Of a stretch of DNA of 64,000 nt, positions 53,853-62,517 are shown piece by piece (within the stretch, counting starts at the first letter, position 1; every line of letters starts with the position of its first letter). The stretch covers positions 62,001 to 126,000 of the forward strand of contig DASVCS010000059.1 of the NCBI GenBank assembly GCA_036381495.1, read 5' to 3'. A model generated the notes under the pieces. The model saw only the letters and a program-made list of their open reading frames with translations, ran no database searches and was not told the origin of the DNA. The translations under genes and the position numbers were made by a program. The DNA is from DASVCS01 sp036381495 (GTDB lineage Bacteria > Gemmatimonadota > Gemmatimonadetes > Longimicrobiales > RSA9).

Positions 53853-54944
53853 TCAATTCGTCAGCCGCAGATCCCGGAAGAATTCCCAGAACCGGTCCAC
53901 GGCGACCCACCCGAGCGGGTTGTTGGCCCCGTTCGGATAGTTGTGGTCGAGACCCGCGAGGATGGCGAACTGGTGGCTGTTCCCCCGGTCCGGGTTCCCG
54001 GCCGCCGGCTCGCTCCACTGGAAGTGCACGAGCGTGTTCTCCTCCCGGACGTCGTAGCGATCCCAGTCCAGCGCGTAGGCATCGACCTGGGATTGCATGC
54101 ACCGGGCGAGCGGGGCGATGGCGAGGATGGAATCGGCATCGAGCGGCATGCTCTCGAGCTCGGGCCCGCCCTGTTGCGCGATGAGCCCGAGGATCTTGTG
54201 ATCGGCCGCGCCGAACACCTGGAACGTGTTCCGCGGCGGCGCGCTCGTCCAGTCGGCGTCCACCGGGTCGCAGAATCCCCCGCCGACGTACGCGAACGCG
54301 GCGATGCGGTCGGTCGCCTCGATGGCGAGCCGCGAGGTGAAGGTGGCGCCGTTGGAGAAGCCGGACGCGTACAGGCGTTCGGGATCCGCGCGGGCGAGGG
54401 CCACGAGGTCATCCAGCATGGCGCGTGCGAAGCCGACGTCGTCCGCAGGCCACGGCGCGTCGTCGGGGTAGCCGTCCGGCCGCTGCTCGAGGTCCACCTC
54501 GTTGAGCAGGTTGAACTCGTTCCAGCGGGTCGTCCACCGGCCCTCGTCGAGCACGAAGTACTCGAGGCCGGTCGGGAAGACGGCGATCAGCCCGACCTCG
54601 TCCGCCTTCTCCTTCCACCGCGAGATCCGCAGGAACCGCTCGCCGTTGCCGCTGCCGCCGTGGAACATCAGGACTACGGGCGCCGGTGTCTCCGCCGTGA
54701 ACGTGTAGCCGGGCGGGACATAGACCAGGTACTCCCTCGGGTAGCCGTCCACCTCGACCGTGCGGCAGTTGACGCCCACGCCGTACGGATCCCCCGCCGC
54801 GCCCACGGCATCGCACGGCTCGGGGAGTTCCGCGGTGGGCTCGGCCGGATCGGAGTCGCAGGCCGTGGCCAGCGTCGCCAGGATCCAGAGCAGGAGCGCC
54901 GCTCGAGCGGCGGGATGGGCGTGAAGCGAGGTTCCGCCAGACAT
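53853..54944 (-). CDS. LpqC/PHB-depolymerase-like esterase lipoprotein, copy 2
   Basis: 363 residues from ATG 54944 (GGTGGAGGAATCC upstream). Lipobox LATAC. Same build as copy 1: GVNCRTVEVDGYPREYLVYVPPGYTFTAETPAPVVLMFHGG, nucleophile S197 in GFSNGAT, and the C-terminal LDHNYPNGANNPLGWVAVDRFWEFFRDLRL. Identity between copies is high over the whole catalytic domain. Both start with the same CDSDPAEP after the lipid Cys, and both upstream regions share the ECF-type promoter, so the duplication included the promoter. Confidence 0.88.
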   Translation of the reverse strand: MSGGTSLHAHPAARAALLLWILATLATACDSDPAEPTAELPEPCDAVGAAGDPYGVGVNCRTVEVDGYPREYLVYVPPGYTFTAETPAPVVLMFHGGSGNGERFLRISRWKEKADEVGLIAVFPTGLEYFVLDEGRWTTRWNEFNLLNEVDLEQRPDGYPDDAPWPADDVGFARAMLDDLVALARADPERLYASGFSNGATFTSRLAIEATDRIAAFAYVGGGFCDPVDADWTSAPPRNTFQVFGAADHKILGLIAQQGGPELESMPLDADSILAIAPLARCMQSQVDAYALDWDRYDVREENTLVHFQWSEPAAGNPDRGNSHQFAILAGLDHNYPNGANNPLGWVAVDRFWEFFRDLRLTN

Positions 54945-55007
54945 TGGATTCCTCCACCGTGAATGGTCCGGATCGCACGTGCGACGGTGTGCGACCCCGG
55001 GATCAAT

Positions 55008-55034
55008 GGCGACGAAGGGGCGGCGAGGTGGACA
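55008..55034 (-). promoter_or_regulatory. ECF-type promoter of esterase copy 2
   Basis: Minus strand TGTCCA (55029-55034), 15 bp, GTCGCC (55008-55013), followed by ATTGATCCCGG. Shares flanks with the promoter of copy 1. Confidence 0.7.
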
Positions 55035-55136
55035 TCGGGCGCGTGGGCGGGGACGGGCCGGGCGCGGTCGCGCCGCGCGATGCACGGACCTCCGCCGGTC
55101 GCGCGCGAGACGCGGCGGGTCGTCGCGGGCGCGGAG

Positions 55137-55163
55137 TGTCCAACTCCGCCCCGGTTTGTCGCC
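55137..55163 (+). promoter_or_regulatory. ECF-type promoter of the TolB lipoprotein gene
   Basis: TGTCCA (55137-55142), 15 bp, GTCGCC (55158-55163), 89 bp before the start codon. Independent of the duplication: the flanking sequence differs from the esterase promoters. Confidence 0.7.
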
Positions 55164-55252
55164 CTGTTCCAATGGAGGCGAGGCAGGTCCGCCCTACGCG
55201 CCGCGCGTTCGGACCGACGCCGTTCGCCGATCGTCTTTCCGGAGTTGCGACA

Positions 55253-56809
55253 ATGCTTACACGAACCCACTTCGGCCTGCTGCTCTTGCCGCTGTTCCTC
55301 GCCTGCGGCGGCGACGACGACGCGGGGACCGGCCCCGGCCCGGATCCCGCGCACGGTGCGGCGGCGTCGCTCGAAATCTCGCCCGACGCCGCCACCCTCG
55401 CCGCGATCGGCGACACGGTCCGCCTCGAGGCCGAGGTGCGTGACCGGGACGGCGAGATCATGACGGATGCAGCCGTGGCCTGGCGCAGTCTGGATGACGA
55501 TGTGGCGACGCTATCCGGTGCGGGCCGCGTGTCGGCGGTCGCCGAGGGCGTGGCGCGGATTGTGGCGATCTCCGGCTCGGCGGCCGACACGGCGACGGTC
55601 ACGGTCGAGCAGGTTCCGGCGAGCGTGAAAGTGAGCCCTGCGGAGCTCCGTCTCGGCCGGGGCGACACCGCGCGACTGACCGCCGTGGTGCTGGACGCGA
55701 ACGGGTTCGTGGTCGAGGGCGAGGATGCGGGACTCGCCTGGTCCAGTGCCGACGAAGCGGTCGCCACGGTGGACTCGGCCGGGCTGGTCACGGCGACGGC
55801 GAACGGCGGCGCGACGCGGATCACGGCCACGTCCGGGGCGGCGCACGGCACCGCGGAGCTGAGCGTACTGGACCGGATCGCGTTCGTCAGCGACCGCGAC
55901 GGCAATGAAGAGATCTACCTCATGTTCGCCGACGGCGCCGATCAGAAGAACCTCACGAACCATTCCTACGAGGACCGCGACCCGGTCTGGTCGCCGGACG
56001 GGACGCGGATCGCCTTCGTGCAGGCGGGCGGCAACGACTACGAGATCCATGTCATGGATAGCGACGGTACCGATCGGACCAATCTCACGAACGCCGACGG
56101 TTACGACCACTCCCCCGTCTGGTCGCCGGGCGGCGGGAAGATCGCGTTCGTCAGCGACCGTGACGGCAACCAGGAGATCTACGCCATGAACGCCGATGGC
56201 AGCGACCCGACCAATCTGACGCAGCACGAGGAAATGGACGGCAATCCCGCGGGATCGCCGGACGGGACGCGGATCGCCTTCGAGAGCCGGCGCAGCGTGA
56301 GCTGGGACATATACGTCATGAACGCCGGCGGCGGCGATACGACGAACCTGACGGCGGGCGGCGGCACGGACACCGATCCCGTATGGTCGCCGGACGGTGA
56401 CCGGATCGCATTCGTCCGTTACGTCATCGACAACCTGGAGATCCATGTGATGGACGACGACGGCGGCAACCTGATCAATCTCACGAACGACGGCGGAGAC
56501 GACGTCGACCCCGTCTGGTCACCCGACGGGAGCAAGATCCTGTTCGAGAGCGACCGCAGCGGCGACTGGGAGATCTACATCATGAACGCCGACGGCACCG
56601 GCGTGGTCAACCTCACGAACGCCCCCGGCGGAGACGACGTCGACCCCGCCTGGTCACCGGACGGGACGCGGATCGCCTTCGTGAGCGACCGCGATGGCGA
56701 CCTCGAGATCTACGTCATGAACGCCGACGGCGGCGAGCAGACCAATCTCACGAACGACGCTCGCGGCGACGACACCGCCCCGCGATGGCAGCCATGGCGG
56801 ACGCCGTAG
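55253..56809 (+). CDS. BIG2 and TolB/PD40-repeat lipoprotein
   Basis: 518 residues from ATG 55253 (GGAG upstream). Signal peptide with lipobox FLAC. Two BIG2-type Ig domains (SLEISPDAATLAAIGDTVRLEAEV..., SVKVSPAELRLGRGDTARLTAVV...) precede six or seven PD40 propeller blades with strongly repeated text: DPVWSPDGTRIAFV, SDRDGNEEIYLM, NLTNHSYEDRD, SDRDGNQEIYAMNADGSDPTNLT. The propeller is TolB-like. Exported, role unknown. Divergent from the esterases, with its own ECF-type promoter. Confidence 0.85.
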   Translation: MLTRTHFGLLLLPLFLACGGDDDAGTGPGPDPAHGAAASLEISPDAATLAAIGDTVRLEAEVRDRDGEIMTDAAVAWRSLDDDVATLSGAGRVSAVAEGVARIVAISGSAADTATVTVEQVPASVKVSPAELRLGRGDTARLTAVVLDANGFVVEGEDAGLAWSSADEAVATVDSAGLVTATANGGATRITATSGAAHGTAELSVLDRIAFVSDRDGNEEIYLMFADGADQKNLTNHSYEDRDPVWSPDGTRIAFVQAGGNDYEIHVMDSDGTDRTNLTNADGYDHSPVWSPGGGKIAFVSDRDGNQEIYAMNADGSDPTNLTQHEEMDGNPAGSPDGTRIAFESRRSVSWDIYVMNAGGGDTTNLTAGGGTDTDPVWSPDGDRIAFVRYVIDNLEIHVMDDDGGNLINLTNDGGDDVDPVWSPDGSKILFESDRSGDWEIYIMNADGTGVVNLTNAPGGDDVDPAWSPDGTRIAFVSDRDGDLEIYVMNADGGEQTNLTNDARGDDTAPRWQPWRTP

Positions 56810-56938
56810 AACGGCGCACCAACCCCGTCGGCCGCGGGCGCTCCGCTTCCATCGTCCCCTCCCGACGGCGGAACCACCCGCCCCATCGTTCGTATTCCAC
56901 CTTCACGAAGCCGTCAGCCTGGTCCGCGGGAGCTCGCC

Positions 56939-58663
56939 ATGTGGATGTGGATCGGAGTCGCAGTGTTCGCGTTCCTCGTCGTCGTCTTTTTCTACGACGT
57001 CGTGCAGCGGAAGCATGCCATCCTGCGCAACTACCCCGTCATCGGACACCTGCGCTACATCCTCGAGTCGCTGGGACCGGAGCTGCGCCAGTACATCGTG
57101 ACGAGCGATGACGAGGAGCGGCCGTTCACGCGCGACCAGCGGCGCTGGGTCTACGCATCGGCCAAGCGGCAGAACAACTATTTCGGTTTCGGCACGGACA
57201 ACGACCTCGAGCTCGCGCCGCACCACCTGATCATCAAGCACGCGGCGTTCCCACCGGCGGAGCTGCGGGCCGCGCCCGGGCCGTCCGCGAGCGCTGCCGG
57301 ACCCTCCGCGCCCACGGCGAATGGCGCGGAGGGTCCCGCTCACGCGCGAACGACCGACGCGACGAAGGCGCCTGCGGGCACGGGTCCGCGCGTTGCAGAC
57401 CCGCACGGATCGGCGAGCCCATCCGCACAGCCGCGCGAGCCGGCGCACGCAGATGGCCTCCACCGGCTTCCGTGCGCGAAGGTGCTGGGCCGGGCGCGTG
57501 GTCGGGCGCGGGCGTTCCGGCCGGAGTCCGTCGTCAACATCTCGGGGATGAGTTTCGGCTCGCTGAGCGCGGCGGCGGTCGAGGCGATGAACCGTGGCGC
57601 GAGGCTGGCGGGAAGCCTGCACAACACGGGTGAGGGCGGGATCTCGCCCTATCACCGGAAGGGCGCGGACCTGATCTGGCAGATCGGGACGGCGTACTTC
57701 GGCTGCCGGGACGAACGCGGCCGGTTCAGCATGGAGCGGTTCCTGGAGGCGGTCGCCGCGAATCCGGTGCGCGCGATCGAGATCAAGCTGAGCCAGGGCG
57801 CGAAGCCGGGGCTGGGCGGCGTGCTCCCCGCCGCGAAGGTGACGAAGGAGATCGCGGCAATCCGACTCATCCCGCTCGGCCGGGACTGCATCAGTCCGGC
57901 GTACCACGCGGAGTTCTCGGATGCCGACGGCCTGCTGGACTTCGTCGAGCGGCTGGCGGAGGCGACGGGGCTGCCGGTCGGGATCAAGTCTGCGGTGGGC
58001 GAGCTGGGGTTCTGGCAGGAGCTGGCGCGCCTCATGGTGCGAGGGGACCGCGGCGTCGACTTCATCACGATCGACGGCGGCGAGGGCGGGACCGGCGCGG
58101 CGCCGCTGGTCTTCACGGACCATGTGGCACTGCCGTTCAAACTGGGGATGAGCCGCGTCTACCGGGTCTTCGCCGAGGCGGGTCTCCACGAGGACATCGT
58201 CTTCATCGGCTCGGGGAAGCTGGGGTTCCCGCAGACCGCGCTGGTCGCGTTCGCGCTCGGATGCGACATGGTCAACGTCGGCCGCGAGGCGATGCTCGCC
58301 GTGGGGTGCATCCAGGCCCAACGTTGCCACACCGGCCGCTGCCCGACGGGCGTGGCGACGCAGAGCCGCTGGCTCATGCGCGGGCTGGACCCGACATCCA
58401 AGGCGGCGCGCGTCGCGAACTACATCTCCACGTTGCGCAAGGAGCTGGCGATGCTGAGCCGCGCGTGCGGCGTCGTGCACCCGGCGCTCGTGACGTGCGA
58501 CCACATGGAGATCCTCGACGAGCGGTTCGGCGCCATGAACCTGTTCGACGTGTTCGGCTACGAACGGGAGTGGGGGCTGCCCTCGGAGGCCGACCGGGCG
58601 GAGATCCGGCGGATCATGGCGGGCGCGCCGCCGGCGGCCACGCCGGTCGTCGTTCACGGCTGA
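56939..58663 (+). CDS. FMN-binding glutamate-synthase-family protein, membrane-anchored, with insertion
   Basis: 574 residues. An N-terminal membrane segment (VAVFAFLVVVFFYDVVQ) is followed by the glutamate synthase central/FMN domain: VVNISGMSFGSLSAAAVEAMNRGARLAGSLHNTGEGGISPYH, IEIKLSQGAKPGLGGVLPAAKV, GVDFITIDGGEGGTGAAPLVF, and the Fe-S cysteine region GCIQAQRCHTGRCPTGVATQ. Stand-alone members lack the glutaminase domain, and their reaction is unsettled. Between about 103 and 180 lies a Pro/Ala/Ser-rich low-complexity stretch (AAPGPSASAAGPSAPTANG onward) where homologues have only a short loop. Monocistronic or first of a pair with the following membrane protein. Confidence 0.9.
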   Translation: MWMWIGVAVFAFLVVVFFYDVVQRKHAILRNYPVIGHLRYILESLGPELRQYIVTSDDEERPFTRDQRRWVYASAKRQNNYFGFGTDNDLELAPHHLIIKHAAFPPAELRAAPGPSASAAGPSAPTANGAEGPAHARTTDATKAPAGTGPRVADPHGSASPSAQPREPAHADGLHRLPCAKVLGRARGRARAFRPESVVNISGMSFGSLSAAAVEAMNRGARLAGSLHNTGEGGISPYHRKGADLIWQIGTAYFGCRDERGRFSMERFLEAVAANPVRAIEIKLSQGAKPGLGGVLPAAKVTKEIAAIRLIPLGRDCISPAYHAEFSDADGLLDFVERLAEATGLPVGIKSAVGELGFWQELARLMVRGDRGVDFITIDGGEGGTGAAPLVFTDHVALPFKLGMSRVYRVFAEAGLHEDIVFIGSGKLGFPQTALVAFALGCDMVNVGREAMLAVGCIQAQRCHTGRCPTGVATQSRWLMRGLDPTSKAARVANYISTLRKELAMLSRACGVVHPALVTCDHMEILDERFGAMNLFDVFGYEREWGLPSEADRAEIRRIMAGAPPAATPVVVHG

Positions 58664-58727
58664 CGTCGGGCTCACCCGCATCGGCACGGATGCCGCCCCG
58701 AAGCACGCATCGAGCAACCCAACCCGG

Positions 58728-58782
58728 CATGAGTCCTCCACCCGCCTTTGGTGCACGCTGGAGCATGGAACGGCCGCCCGCG
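58728..58782 (+). repeat. Short dispersed repeat D, copy 2
   Basis: About 80% identical by eye to 3032-3088. Lies in the spacer between the glutamate-synthase-like gene and the membrane protein gene. Confidence 0.5.
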
Positions 58783-58876
58783 GGGGCGTACGTGCCCGCG
58801 GCCGAGTTTCGTTGCATTCGCCGCCCGGCGTATGCCTTGCGTGCGGTCCGCCCGAGCGGCCGCGCGTGAGAACCCG

Positions 58877-60412
58877 ATGCCGAAGACCGAATCCACGCAC
58901 CCGGAGGCGGCCCACCGCGCCGGCGCCCTGGTCCGCTGGCTGCGCGGGCAACGCCTGCTGCGCGGCCCGTTCCTCTTCACGGACTACTGGGCGAACGTGC
59001 TCCGGCTGGGCGGGATCATCCCGGAGCGGCACGTCCGGGATGGGCTGATCGACCCGGCGCTCTTCCGGCTCGGGATCGACCGGCCGGACATCGAACTGCC
59101 GCGGTTCCGCCATTATCCGGTCCTCTTCATCGCGGCGCTGCTGCTCCTGCCGCTGCGCTCGTTCCGGCGGCTCAGTCGGTACTGGCCGAAATTCGAGCGC
59201 GGCGTGCGCGGCGAGGTGCGCGCCGCGCTGGACCGCTACCGGCTCTCGCTCATCCCTGCCGGCCCCGGCCGGGTCCATGTCCGGAAGGGCGAGCACGTGC
59301 TGGCGCGCGACGTCCTCGACCCCTACCGCATCTCGGGGTTCTGTAGCCTCTTCTGGGCCGCGAACAAGATCCCGTTCGCGTCGCTGACCGCCATCCTGAT
59401 CGTCGCGATCGCGGCGCCGCTCGTCAGCGCCGCCGGCTCGCTCGCCGTCGTCGAGGACTACTGGATCCCGGTCGGCGTGCCGCTCCTCGTCCTCCTCCTC
59501 TATCTCACCTTCCGCGACTGGGCGACCGCGCTGTTCGGCGCGCTCCCCCTCGTCTTCGGGCGCTACCTCCTCAGCATCATCGAGCCGGGCCGCGACGACT
59601 GGGCGCCGTTCTTCTGGTCGCTCGCCGGCCTCTTCGCGCTCTACCTGCTGGCCGACTGGTTCTTCCTGCCGCGCCCCGTCCCGCCGGCCCTCCTCCTCTA
59701 CACCGCCGACGGGCCCGGGCGACCCTACGCCCGCGACCAGGACGCGCCCTACTGGCTCGAAGGCCGCTGCTATTGGGTCTGGCGATACCTCATCTTCTCG
59801 CCCGCGGAGCTGAACAAGTTCTGGGAGCGCGACTGGGAGCGCGTCGACCTCTGGATCCGCGCGGACGGCGCCGACGCCGGCATGCTCGAATGGGTCGTGA
59901 CCGACATGCACTACCGCGAGATCTGGATCCCCTACGCACGACTCGGGACGGACGAAACGCTCGCCGCGCACCGAACCGCCGCCATCGATGCCGTCCGCAG
60001 CGGCCGTTCCGGGATCTGGCTCCTCGAGGTCGATGTCGACATCATCGTGCACTACCCGTTCTTCCGGACGGTGTCGTTCCTGCCGGAGACGGGCAGTCTC
60101 CCCGCCCGCAGCGTGCTGCACGCGCTCGGCGCGCTCTGGAAACGGGCGCGCGATGAGGACGTGGACGCGAATCTCCAGGCGCTGGACCGCGTGCGGCTGC
60201 GACTCGGGAAGGACATCCTGGGCGATGTGCCGGAAGTCGCGGTCCGGCGCGCATCGCGGCACCTGGTTTCACAGCCGTGGCGGTACTGGCGCTACCCGCT
60301 GGGCGCGGGGACACGCGAGGAAGCACGCCTCTACGGCTACGAGGCGCCCGTGCCGCCGCCTGCGGCGGCGGACCCGGAGCTCCAGATCAAGGTGCGGGAT
60401 GCACGTTCGTAA
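58877..60412 (+). CDS. Uncharacterised polytopic membrane protein
   Basis: 511 residues from ATG 58877 (MPKTESTHPEAAHRAG). I do not recognise the family. Five or six hydrophobic segments, mainly 75-95 (YPVLFIAALLLLPL), 170-230 (LTAILIVAIAAPLVSAAGSL and IPVGVPLLVLLLYLTF) and 250-275 (WSLAGLFALYLLADWFF). Soluble parts before and after are rich in Arg, Trp and Tyr (YWLEGRCYWVWRYLIFSPAE, WERDWERVDLWIRADGADAG). A YWAN motif is near the N-terminus. No nucleotide-binding or catalytic motif is seen. Its stop is 2 bp before the miniature RAYT element. Confidence 0.7.
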   Translation: MPKTESTHPEAAHRAGALVRWLRGQRLLRGPFLFTDYWANVLRLGGIIPERHVRDGLIDPALFRLGIDRPDIELPRFRHYPVLFIAALLLLPLRSFRRLSRYWPKFERGVRGEVRAALDRYRLSLIPAGPGRVHVRKGEHVLARDVLDPYRISGFCSLFWAANKIPFASLTAILIVAIAAPLVSAAGSLAVVEDYWIPVGVPLLVLLLYLTFRDWATALFGALPLVFGRYLLSIIEPGRDDWAPFFWSLAGLFALYLLADWFFLPRPVPPALLLYTADGPGRPYARDQDAPYWLEGRCYWVWRYLIFSPAELNKFWERDWERVDLWIRADGADAGMLEWVVTDMHYREIWIPYARLGTDETLAAHRTAAIDAVRSGRSGIWLLEVDVDIIVHYPFFRTVSFLPETGSLPARSVLHALGALWKRARDEDVDANLQALDRVRLRLGKDILGDVPEVAVRRASRHLVSQPWRYWRYPLGAGTREEARLYGYEAPVPPPAAADPELQIKVRDARS

Positions 60413-60414
60413 TA

Positions 60415-60650
60415 CCGGACCAGGTTTTACTTTTTCGATTCGTCTCAACGCGAAATCCATCTGCCCGTGTGCTGCCGAGCTCTGGTGTAGGCAATCGAGG
60501 CCGATCGCCGGCCGGGATGCCTCATGGCCGCGCCAGATCGCGCCGGATATCGGCGTTCAATGCGCGCCCGGTCCCGGCGTGGGGTCCATACCGAATCCGG
60601 CCAAACGTGTGACGGAATCGGTAAAATCGAAAAAGTAAAACCTGGTCCGC
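60415..60650. mobile_element. Miniature non-autonomous RAYT element (MITE-like)
   Basis: 236 bp bounded by inverted repeats 60415-60444 and 60625-60650 that match the ends of the RAYT element at 11389-12515. The interior (about 180 bp) codes for nothing recognisable. Placed precisely between convergent stop codons (60412 and 60658), as is the full element. Confidence 0.7.
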
Positions 60651-60657
60651 AATCGGC

Positions 60658-61572
60658 TCACCGCGTCGTCGTCCGCCCGGTCGGCGCCAGGATCTCGCCC
60701 GTGAAGTAGCGGGCGTCGTCGGAGGCGAGGAAGACGTAGCTGGGCGCGATCTCCGCCGGCTGTGCCGGGCGCTGCCAGAGGGTGTCGCCGCCGAAACGAT
60801 CGACGTGCTCCTTGGTGAGCGTGGCGGGGATGAACGGTGTCCACACGGGCCCGGGCGCGACGCAGTTGACGCGGATCCCGCGATCGGCCAGGGCGTCGGC
60901 CAGTGATTTGGTCAGGACGTGGATTGCGCCCTTGCTCGCGGCGTAGTCGATGAGCGAGCGGTTCCCCTCGAGCGCCGTGACGGAGCCGGTGTTGATGATG
61001 ACGCCGCCGCGATCCATGTGCTCGAGTGCGGCCTGCGCCATCCAGAGATAGGCGAAGACGTTGGTGCGGAAGGTCCGTTCGAGCTGTTCGACGGTGATGT
61101 CGGCCAGATCGGCGGTCTCGCACTCGAAGCCGGCGTTGTTGACGAGGACGTCGATGCGGACGAACTCATCCGCGGTGCGGCGCACGACGTCGCGGCAGTG
61201 CTCACGATCCGTGAGGTCGCCGTCGAAGGCGAGGGCGCGGCGGCCGGCCTCGCGGATCCAGCGGGCGGTCTCGCGGGCGTCGTCGTGCTCGTCGTAGTAG
61301 GCAATGGCGACGTCGGCGCCCTCACGGGCGAACGCGATCGCGACCGCGCGGCCGATCCCGCTGTCGCCGCCGGTGATGAGCGCGGTCCGTCCTCCGAGGC
61401 GGCCGGAACCGCGATAGCTCTGCTCGCCGTGGTCGGGGACGGGCCGCATCGCGTCGGTCGTGCCGGGCCACGGCTGCGTCTGTGGCGGCGCGCCGCCTTT
61501 GGCCCGTTCCTCGGTGAGCGGATCGGGGTCCACGTTCAATCCCGGGTGGCCTCGCGGCGTCTCTTCCGCCAT
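60658..61572 (-). CDS. Short-chain dehydrogenase/reductase (SDR)
   Basis: 304 residues. Classical SDR: NAD(P)-binding TGGDSGIGRAVA, NNAG (VLVNNAGFE), catalytic Ser (NTGSVTALEG) and YAASK (Tyr-x-x-x-Lys). The N-terminal 50 residues (PGLNVDPDPLTEERAKGGAPPQTQPWPG and so on) are the extended Gln/Pro-rich arm of the YghA/YhdF-type stress-linked SDRs. It reduces or oxidises a carbonyl/alcohol with NAD(P)H; the substrate is unknown. Convergent with the membrane protein gene across the mini-element. Confidence 0.93.
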   Translation of the reverse strand: MAEETPRGHPGLNVDPDPLTEERAKGGAPPQTQPWPGTTDAMRPVPDHGEQSYRGSGRLGGRTALITGGDSGIGRAVAIAFAREGADVAIAYYDEHDDARETARWIREAGRRALAFDGDLTDREHCRDVVRRTADEFVRIDVLVNNAGFECETADLADITVEQLERTFRTNVFAYLWMAQAALEHMDRGGVIINTGSVTALEGNRSLIDYAASKGAIHVLTKSLADALADRGIRVNCVAPGPVWTPFIPATLTKEHVDRFGGDTLWQRPAQPAEIAPSYVFLASDDARYFTGEILAPTGRTTTR

Positions 61573-61642
61573 GCTGCCTCCCTCTCGCTGGAGCGGCTCG
61601 AGTGAACGGCTGCCGACGAAGGCATCCTGCAGCAGTCGTGCC

Positions 61643-61685
61643 GGGGGAGGGCTGGGGCTGGGGCTAGGGCTGGGGCTGGGGAGTG
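61643..61685 (+). repeat. GGGGCT hexamer tract, G-quadruplex-prone
   Basis: Six or more runs of 3-5 G separated by CT or CTA. In single-stranded form it could fold as a G-quadruplex. Confidence 0.65.
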
Positions 61686-61925
61686 CCCGGGAGGGGGTGT
61701 GGTGGAGGAATGCCCGGGCAGGGCGGGGAACGGCCGGGAACGGGAGCGGGAACGTTTACGTTTACGGGGGACGGGATGCGAACGGCCGGGCACGGGAGCG
61801 GGGCGCCGAAGGAGGCCTCCGTTTCCACGTTCACGGGTACGGGATGGGGGCGGCGCGGAGCGGGACGGAACCGCCGGGAGCGGGACTTCGGGCCGCGCAC
61901 GCGCTCGCGCACGCGCACGGGAGGG
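61655..61925 (+). repeat. Dispersed repeat B, full copy 2
   Basis: Inverse of 44210-44440. Shares GCCCGGGAGGGGGTG, GAACGGGAGCGGGAACG, GTTTACGTTTACGG and GAAGGAGGCCTCCGTTTCC with small differences. Confidence 0.7.
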
Positions 61926-62030
61926 GATCGGGGGGAGGAGCGGCCGGGCGGCCGGACCGCCGCGCACCGGCGGGCTGGCGGCCGGCGACTGATCGGCGAG
62001 CGGCCGCGGACGGCAGAGCATGCCCGCGCG

Positions 62031-62118
62031 TGTGGAGAATGCGACCGGCAGACGGCCGATGCGCATGTCGGCAACCTCGGCCACCGGCGACCACGCCCGC
62101 GAGGGTGGAGAATGCGAC
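62031..62118 (+). repeat. Direct repeat GTGGAGAATGCGAC, two copies
   Basis: Copies start at 62031 and 62105, 74 bp apart, each followed by (C/A)G(G/A)CAG(A/G)CGG. A related inverted form (TTGCATTCTCGG) is at 62270. Confidence 0.45.
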
Positions 62119-62214
62119 AGACAGGCGGGCCGTAGCGGGTCCGTGTCGCGTTTTCGGCATATATTCCGGCAAACGCAACACGATCCGAGCGTAGAGAGAC
62201 CGCGTGCTGCATTT

Positions 62215-62236
62215 CCCCGAATATTTCGGGGTTTTG
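62215..62236 (+). terminator. Orphan rho-independent terminator
   Basis: CCCCGAA (62215-62221), loop TAT, TTCGGGG (62225-62231), then TTTTG. No gene ends here, so it may end a small RNA or be the relic of a lost gene. Confidence 0.6.
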
Positions 62237-62517
62237 TGACACGAACGCTCGGCAGGGGTCCAGGTTGTTGCATTCTCGGTACGCGGGCGGCGGCCGACGG
62301 CCCGCGCGATGCCGGAACAAAACGTGCCCACGCGAGATATTCGCGTACGGCGGACCGCCGTTCACATGCTGGACACGTGCGGCAGGATCGGCGAGCGCGG
62401 TGGGTCGCGCCGACGGTTCCCGAGGGCGCCGCGCGCGAGTTCGGGGCGGTCCCCGCGGGCGCACCGCGGGCTTCGCCGGCGGTTCCCGCGAGATTCGGGG
62501 CGCGGCCATTCGCGTCC

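Larger units (their letters stand above)
61573..62517. other. Repeat-rich spacer between SDR and SURF1
   Basis: About 945 bp with no supported gene. It contains a G-rich hexamer tract (61643-61685), repeat B copy 2, two direct copies of GTGGAGAATGCGAC (62031 and 62105) and a terminator-like hairpin at 62215. Confidence 0.55.

Noticed and set aside
56903..60262. 1119-codon minus-strand frame across two genes
   Set aside because: Spans two plus-strand genes and their spacer with no motif; typical of GC-rich third positions.
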